Below the pieces are notes generated by a model. The model made no database searches and was not told where the DNA came from. It saw nothing but the letters and a program-made list of their open reading frames with translations. The translations under genes were made by a program, and so were the position numbers. From positions 682,001 to 746,000 of the forward strand of contig NZ_CP123584.1 of NCBI RefSeq assembly GCF_045277565.1: a stretch of DNA of 64,000 bases, in the 5' to 3' direction. The stretch is from Aliisedimentitalea scapharcae (GTDB lineage: Bacteria; Pseudomonadota; Alphaproteobacteria; Rhodobacterales; Rhodobacteraceae). Positions 59,642 through 64,000 of this stretch are shown piece by piece. Numbering within the stretch: position 1 is the first letter of the stretch; each line of letters begins with the position of its first letter.

Positions 59642-60034
59642 TTGATCGGAATAGTGATCGTGGCACATGGGGGACTGGCCAGAGAATATCTGGCGGCGGT
59701 CGAACATGTGGTGGGTGCCCAGATGGGGCTAAAGGCGATTACCATTCTGCCAGATGATGATCGTGACGACAAACAGCAGGAAATTTGCGCTGCTGCCGAC
59801 GCCGTCGATGCCGGTGACGGTGTGGTTGTTGTGACGGATCTGTTTGGAGGATCTCCGTCAAACCTGAGCCTCAAGGCCTGCACCCCCCAGAACAGACGCA
59901 TCCTGTATGGTGCCAATCTGCCGATGCTGATCAAGCTAGCGAAAACCCGCCACCTGCCCGTTGGCGATGCGGTTCGGGGCGCGATGGAAGCCGGTAAAAA
60001 ATATATTAACACCCGCAATGTCAGCCCTGAATAG
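59642..60034 (+). CDS. PTS EIIA, mannose-type, regulatory
   Basis: A 130-residue EIIA of the mannose class. The phospho-acceptor His9 lies in IGIVIVAHGGLAREYLAAV. The C-terminus MEAGKKYINTRNVSPE is typical of the stand-alone alphaproteobacterial form. The TTG start at 59642 has GAGG upstream. No EIIB/C permease genes are nearby, so a regulatory role is likely. Confidence 0.9.
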   Translation: MIGIVIVAHGGLAREYLAAVEHVVGAQMGLKAITILPDDDRDDKQQEICAAADAVDAGDGVVVVTDLFGGSPSNLSLKACTPQNRRILYGANLPMLIKLAKTRHLPVGDAVRGAMEAGKKYINTRNVSPE

Positions 60035-60049
60035 GGCACTGGGAGCCAT

Positions 60050-60319
60050 ATGACACAACGAACATTGAAAATCGTGAACGAAAAGGGACTGCACGCCCGG
60101 GCTTCGGCCAAGTTGGTCGAAGTGGTCGAAGGGTTTGACGCCACGGCAGAAGTCGGCCGCGACGGGTTGTCCGCGTCAGGCGACAGTATTATGGGACTTT
60201 TGATGTTGGCAGCCTCCAAGGGAACGACTATTGACGTCGAGACGTCTGGACCGGATGCTGATGCATTGGCAGATGCGCTCGAAGCATTGGTGGCTGACAA
60301 GTTTGGCGAAGGGTTCTGA
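60050..60319 (+). CDS. ptsH: Phosphocarrier protein HPr
   Basis: An 89-residue HPr with phospho-acceptor His15 in KGLHARASAKL and the HprK target Ser46 in GDSIMGLLML, both present. It therefore can be controlled by the adjacent HprK. EI is not in the window. Confidence 0.97.
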   Translation: MTQRTLKIVNEKGLHARASAKLVEVVEGFDATAEVGRDGLSASGDSIMGLLMLAASKGTTIDVETSGPDADALADALEALVADKFGEGF

Positions 60320-60350
60320 CCCGGCCAGAAATGAGAACAGGACTGGGATA

Positions 60351-61238
60351 GTGGCTGATACCGCACATGAAAATAGGGCTGACCTGAGGCCGGATGCGGA
60401 ACAGCAGTCGGGCGAAATCTATGATCGCCGGACGCTGACTTATGCCAATTCCTTTGACAATCCATGGACATCCTTTGCGATCCGGGCCATCGAGTGGTTT
60501 ACGGGCAAGATTTCGATCCTGCGGATGGTCAAGAAATTTGAACGTACGAATGCCGTTTACCGGGGACAGAAGTTTTGGCGGGGTGCCCTGAATGTCATGG
60601 GTATCGAGCTCCTGACGCCAATCGAACAGATTCGCAATATTCCGGCAGACGGGCCGGTGGTCGTGGTGGCCAACCATCCTCACGGGATGGTTGATGGCAT
60701 GATTCTTGCCGAGCTGATCGGCCAGAGGCGTGAAGATTATCGGATTTTGACCCGATCCGTTTTGACCGGGCTGGACGAAGCTGCGACATCCTTCATGATT
60801 CCAGTTCCGTTTCCACATGACCCCGAAGCCCAACGCAAGATGGTGGAAATGCGGGCCAACGCGATGACACACCTGAAAGAAGGCGGTGTTGTTGCGCTGT
60901 TCCCGTCGGGTGTGGTGATGAGTTCGGACAGTTGGTTTGGTCCTGCGATCGAACAGGAATGGAATGTCTTTACAGCGCAGATGATCCGCCGGTCGGGTGC
61001 GCGCGTGGTGCCGATTTTCTTTCCGGGCTCCAATTCGCGCTGGTATCTGATTGCAAACCGGGTGTCCGCTATTCTGCGTCAGGGATTGTTGCTGCATGAA
61101 ATCGTGCGCTCGTGCAATCGCCCGCAAAAGCCGGTCATTGGCAAGCCTTTGACAGACGAAGAAATGCAGCCCCTGCAAAAAGACCCGCGCGGGTTCATGG
61201 CCTGGTTGCGCGATCACACCATGCGGCTTGGTAACTGA
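60351..61238 (+). CDS. Lysophospholipid acyltransferase-like protein
   Basis: A 295-residue acyltransferase of the PlsC-like superfamily. ANHPHGMVDGMILAELIG (about residues 107-124) is the variant HxxxxxD block of the NHPxGxxDG branch. LFPSGVVMSSD and PIFFPGSNSRWYL are further blocks. It likely acylates a lysophospholipid or related lipid at the inner membrane. GTG 60351 is the in-frame start nearest HPr. It is probably the last gene of the operon. Confidence 0.85.
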   Translation: MADTAHENRADLRPDAEQQSGEIYDRRTLTYANSFDNPWTSFAIRAIEWFTGKISILRMVKKFERTNAVYRGQKFWRGALNVMGIELLTPIEQIRNIPADGPVVVVANHPHGMVDGMILAELIGQRREDYRILTRSVLTGLDEAATSFMIPVPFPHDPEAQRKMVEMRANAMTHLKEGGVVALFPSGVVMSSDSWFGPAIEQEWNVFTAQMIRRSGARVVPIFFPGSNSRWYLIANRVSAILRQGLLLHEIVRSCNRPQKPVIGKPLTDEEMQPLQKDPRGFMAWLRDHTMRLGN

Positions 61239-61340
61239 TCCACACACTGCTGAGCGATCGTTTGGCGGTGTCTGGGCTGCGGCCACCCCAAAGCCCCAAG
61301 GGGGAAAATCCGCCTTGGGCCTTTGTCGCTGTGGAACAGG

Positions 61341-62216
61341 TTATCGTGTAGGTACGGGCGTCTCACCCCGATAATCATAAAAGCCACGTTTGGTCTTGCG
61401 ACCCAGCCACCCAGCTTCGACATATTTGGTCAGCAGCGGGCAAGGGCGGTATTTGGTGTCGGCCAACCCGTCATGCAGGACATTCATGATGGCCAGGCAG
61501 GTGTCCAGCCCGATGAAATCCGCCAGCTCCAGCGGACCCATGGGATGGTTCGCGCCCAGTTTCATCGACTCGTCGATTGAACGGACATTCCCCACGCCTT
61601 CGTACAATGTGTACACCGCTTCGTTGATCATCGGCATCAGGATCCGATTGACGATAAAGGCGGGAAAATCTTCGGCGCTGGCAGCGGTTTTCCCCAACCG
61701 ATCCACAACCGTCTTGCAGGCATTGAAGGTGGGTTCATCGGTGGCGATGCCGCGGATCAGTTCCACCAGTTGCATGACAGGAACGGGGTTCATGAAATGG
61801 AAACCCATAAACCGTTCCGGGCGGTCAGTCCGACTCGCCAGACGGGTAATCGAAATCGACGATGTATTCGAGGTCAGGATCGTATGCGGTTGAAGGTGGG
61901 GGAGCAGATCTTCGAAGATCGCCTGTTTGACAGTTTCCCGCTCTGTTGCGGCTTCGATCACCAGATCTGTGGCCCCAACATCGGGCAGGTTCAATGTGGT
62001 CGAGATCCGCCCCATGGCTGCCTTGACGTCTGCATCGGAAATTTTGCCGCGGCTGGCCTGACGGTCCATGTTTTTCTGGATGGCGACCAGAGCGGCGTCC
62101 AGGGCCTGCTGGCTGACATCGGTCATGACCACATCGTAGTCCGCCAATGCCATGACGTGGGCGATCCCGTTGCCCATTTGCCCCGCGCCAATAATCCCGA
62201 TCTTCTGAATTTCCAT
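61341..62216 (-). CDS. 3-hydroxybutyryl-CoA dehydrogenase
   Basis: An NAD(P)-dependent enzyme interconverting acetoacetyl-CoA and 3-hydroxybutyryl-CoA. The 291-residue product has the Rossmann motif IGIIGAGQMGNGIAHVMA, the catalytic His region GFHFMNPVPVMQLVELIRG, and NRILMPMINEAVYTLYEG. In Rhodobacteraceae it is commonly next to etfAB, as here. It may serve polyhydroxybutyrate or butyrate metabolism. Confidence 0.94.
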   Translation of the reverse strand: MEIQKIGIIGAGQMGNGIAHVMALADYDVVMTDVSQQALDAALVAIQKNMDRQASRGKISDADVKAAMGRISTTLNLPDVGATDLVIEAATERETVKQAIFEDLLPHLQPHTILTSNTSSISITRLASRTDRPERFMGFHFMNPVPVMQLVELIRGIATDEPTFNACKTVVDRLGKTAASAEDFPAFIVNRILMPMINEAVYTLYEGVGNVRSIDESMKLGANHPMGPLELADFIGLDTCLAIMNVLHDGLADTKYRPCPLLTKYVEAGWLGRKTKRGFYDYRGETPVPTR

Positions 62217-62316
62217 GGCCTGACTGCCCCTCGGTTTGCTTTGGTCCGACCTTATCGGCTGTCAGGGTTCAAGGACAAGTGGACGTTATGTCCACCCCGC
62301 TGTGATCGCCCTAGTT

Positions 62317-62340
62317 TTGCTAAAATTAACGAATTAGCAA
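62317..62340. promoter_or_regulatory. AT-rich inverted repeat in a divergent promoter
   Basis: TTGCTAA (62317-62323) and TTAGCAA (62334-62340) form a perfect 7-bp inverted repeat with a 10-bp spacer between the dehydrogenase gene and the DUF6473 gene. It is a candidate operator. The role is inferred. Confidence 0.45.
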
Positions 62341-62393
62341 TTTGGCAACGGCTGCCCATCATAGTGAGTCTTGGGTGAATATTGGTGGGTAAG

Positions 62394-63209
62394 ATGAGCT
62401 ATGAACTCTTTGGTGCAGACGCACCGGGAATCGCTCCCTGTCGGTACGGGGAGTCGAAATTATTGGTCCGGGGACCGGAGCGGGACCTGACCAGCCCCTA
62501 TATCGCGATCCTCGGGGGAACCGAGGTTTTCGGGCGCTTTGTGGACATGCCGTTTGCGGCATTGCTGGAAAGCCAGCTGGGGCGAACATGCGTCAACTTT
62601 GGTTGCGTGAATGCGGGATTGGACAGCTTTATGCATGATCCCGGAATTCTGCGACGGGCCCGGTCGTCCAAGGTCAGTGTGGTCCAGGTCATGGGGGCAC
62701 AGAATTTGTCGAACCGGTATTTTCGGGTCCATCCCAGGCGCAATGACCGGCTGGTGGAGGTTTTGCCAAAACTGGTTGCGCTATTTCCCGAGATCGACTT
62801 TACGGAGTTCCACTTTAACCGGCATCTGTTGAATACGATCCAGCAGGTTTCAGAGGCGCGGTTCGCGGTGGTTCAGGACGAATTGCAACGGGTTTGGCTG
62901 AGCCGGATGCGCCTGTTGATCCGGGCGCTGGGGGCCAATATCGTCTTGCTCTGGATCCGATATGGCCCGAATGAAAATGCCCATTTTCTGGATCACGAAC
63001 CGCCCTTGGTCAGCCGACACATGGTCGAGACGCTTGGTCCGCAGGTACGAGGTGTCGTGGTAACTGACGTACAGCGTGCGGATGCCGGCGGAGAAGTTCA
63101 GGATATGGAGGTGGGGCCGGTACATCGCCCGATAGCGGGTCATGTGATCGGGCCCTGTGCACATCGCAGGGTTGCCGCAGATTTGGAGGCGTTCTTGCGC
63201 GCCTTGTAA
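62394..63209 (+). CDS. DUF6473 family protein
   Basis: A 271-residue protein similar to DUF6473 proteins of Rhodobacteraceae. The opening SYELFGADAPGIAPCRYGESKLLVRGP and PYIAILGGTEVFGRFV are the family hallmark. It has no signal or membrane helix. An SGNH-like or sulfotransferase-like fold has been suspected for such proteins, but I cannot support a reaction. ATG 62394 follows GGTGGGTAAG; the TTG and GTG codons just upstream are alternatives. A strong terminator follows. Confidence 0.75.
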   Translation: MSYELFGADAPGIAPCRYGESKLLVRGPERDLTSPYIAILGGTEVFGRFVDMPFAALLESQLGRTCVNFGCVNAGLDSFMHDPGILRRARSSKVSVVQVMGAQNLSNRYFRVHPRRNDRLVEVLPKLVALFPEIDFTEFHFNRHLLNTIQQVSEARFAVVQDELQRVWLSRMRLLIRALGANIVLLWIRYGPNENAHFLDHEPPLVSRHMVETLGPQVRGVVVTDVQRADAGGEVQDMEVGPVHRPIAGHVIGPCAHRRVAADLEAFLRAL

Positions 63210-63240
63210 AAAAGGCCCGCCTATTTGGCGGGCCTTTTCG
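63206..63240. terminator. Bidirectional intrinsic terminator
   Basis: AAAAGGCCCGCC (63210-63221) pairs with GGCGGGCCTTTT (63227-63238) around TATTT. It lies between the convergent DUF6473 and etfA genes and can serve both. Confidence 0.9.
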
Positions 63241-63260
63241 ATTTGGGAAGCGGTTCGGGA

Positions 63261-64000
63261 TCAGCCGAGTTTTTCGGTGAGTTCCGGGACAGCGGTGAAG
63301 AGGTCGGCGACCAGGCCGAAGTCTGCGACCTGGAAGATCGGTGCTTCTTCGTCCTTGTTGATCGCGACGATCACTTTGGAGTCCTTCATGCCGGCCAGGT
63401 GCTGGATCGCGCCCGAGATACCAACGGCAACATACAGGTCAGGAGCCACAACTTTACCGGTCTGACCAACCTGCCAGTCGTTCGGGGCATAGCCCGAGTC
63501 GACCGCAGCGCGGGATGCGCCAACGGCGGCCCCCAGCTTGTCAGCCAGTTTCTCGATCAGGGCAAAATCCTCTTCGGACCCGACGCCACGGCCACCGGAC
63601 ACAACGATCCCGGCCGAGGTCAGCTCGGGACGATCAGAGGCGGCGACCTTGTCTTCGACCCACGACGACAGACCCGGATCGGCAACTGCCGACACGGTTT
63701 CAACCGACGCAGAGCCACCGGTCCCAGCCGCGTCGAATGTCGCGGTGCGGAAGGAGACGACTTTTTTGGCGTCCGAGGATTTCACGGTCTGGATCGCGTT
63801 GCCGGCATAGATCGGGCGCTCGAATGTGTTGCCATCGACAACACCGGAGACGTCCGAAATCACCATCACGTCCAACAGAGCCGCCACGCGGGGCAGCACG
63901 TTTTTCGCGTCAGTGGTGGCAGGCGCAACGATGTGTTCGTAATCGCCCGCCAGGCTGACGATCAGCGCCGCGGTGGATTCTGCCAGGCGGTGGCCCAGTG
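63261..64000 (-). CDS. etfA: Electron transfer flavoprotein alpha subunit (5' end beyond window)
   Basis: Carries electrons from acyl-CoA dehydrogenases to ETF-quinone oxidoreductase. The window holds the C-terminal ~246 residues. The FAD domain has SGGRGVGS, GASRAAVDSGYAPNDWQVGQTGK, APDLYVAVGISGAIQHLAGM and INKDEEAPIFQVADFGLVAD, all expected. The start codon lies past position 64000. It is partnered functionally with the Mcd-type and hydroxybutyryl-CoA enzymes. Confidence 0.96.
   Translation of the reverse strand, partial: LGHRLAESTAALIVSLAGDYEHIVAPATTDAKNVLPRVAALLDVMVISDVSGVVDGNTFERPIYAGNAIQTVKSSDAKKVVSFRTATFDAAGTGGSASVETVSAVADPGLSSWVEDKVAASDRPELTSAGIVVSGGRGVGSEEDFALIEKLADKLGAAVGASRAAVDSGYAPNDWQVGQTGKVVAPDLYVAVGISGAIQHLAGMKDSKVIVAINKDEEAPIFQVADFGLVADLFTAVPELTEKLG

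Noticed and set aside
1..64000. CRISPR array, prophage or integrated element
   Set aside because: No spaced identical repeats of CRISPR type, no integrase, capsid or tRNA-att structure seen.

Overview
The window reads as a chromosomal segment of an alphaproteobacterium, most likely a marine Rhodobacteraceae (Roseobacter group). Supporting signs are the high GC content, the F0 ATP synthase operon with paired b' and b subunits, the ChvI/ChvG - short HprK - RapZ - EIIA - HPr cluster next to pckA, an extended acyl-CoA dehydrogenase of the methylsuccinyl-CoA dehydrogenase type, DUF2062, DUF1491 and DUF6473 genes, a TTAA-N7-TTAA CtrA-type box, and many GTG and TTG starts. There is no rRNA, tRNA, CRISPR array, prophage or intact insertion sequence.

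Layout. 1-9.4 kb: ffh, a small membrane protein, a prolyl-tRNA deacylase, an amino-acid racemase, azoR divergent from a LysR regulator coupled to an exporter, an ArsR/Nudix pair, a second EamA exporter, and an AT-richer secreted trypsin-like protease. 9.9-12.6 kb: the F0 operon atpI-B-E-b'-b with its own terminator. 12.6-21.5 kb: a flavodoxin-fold oxidoreductase, a GntR regulator divergent from smc, a lytic transglycosylase, and cobC-cobD. 21.5-27.5 kb: a gene-poor stretch with a CtrA-boxed single-domain receiver, a glutathionyl-hydroquinone reductase, a 1.4 kb gene-free gap, an L,D-transpeptidase and a MalY-type lyase. 27.5-30.5 kb: three deformylase paralogues plus fmt and two small GlsB-like membrane proteins. 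30.7-38 kb: two NYN-domain ribonuclease-like genes, a TauD/LysR pair, an rnhA-ispH group and a c-type cytochrome. 38-48 kb: housekeeping genes folK, rpoZ, the (p)ppGpp synthetase/hydrolase, pdxJ, acpS, lepB, rnc, era and recO, tightly overlapped. 48-64 kb: an SDR, a GDSL lipoprotein, an exporter, an Mcd-like dehydrogenase, TauE, pckA, the ChvGI/PTS cluster, an acyltransferase, 3-hydroxybutyryl-CoA dehydrogenase, DUF6473 and the 3' part of etfA.

How the parts fit. lepB, rnc, era and recO cover protein export, RNA processing and repair. def and fmt handle N-terminal formyl-Met. ChvGI with HprK, EIIA and HPr looks like a regulatory rather than sugar-transporting PTS, beside the gluconeogenic gene pckA. 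Mcd-like dehydrogenase, hydroxybutyryl-CoA dehydrogenase and etfA form an acyl-CoA/polyhydroxybutyrate carbon theme.

The most novel signal lies between genes. One is a three-copy structured repeat (about 80-86 bp: hairpin, invariant GGCCCAACGG, second hairpin, invariant GGGCGGGAG) with stems that keep pairing while changing sequence. Each copy sits within 30 bp of the 3' end of a minus-strand gene. The other is a set of 11-15 bp tandem duplications in at least nine gaps, two of which include the stop codon of the preceding gene.
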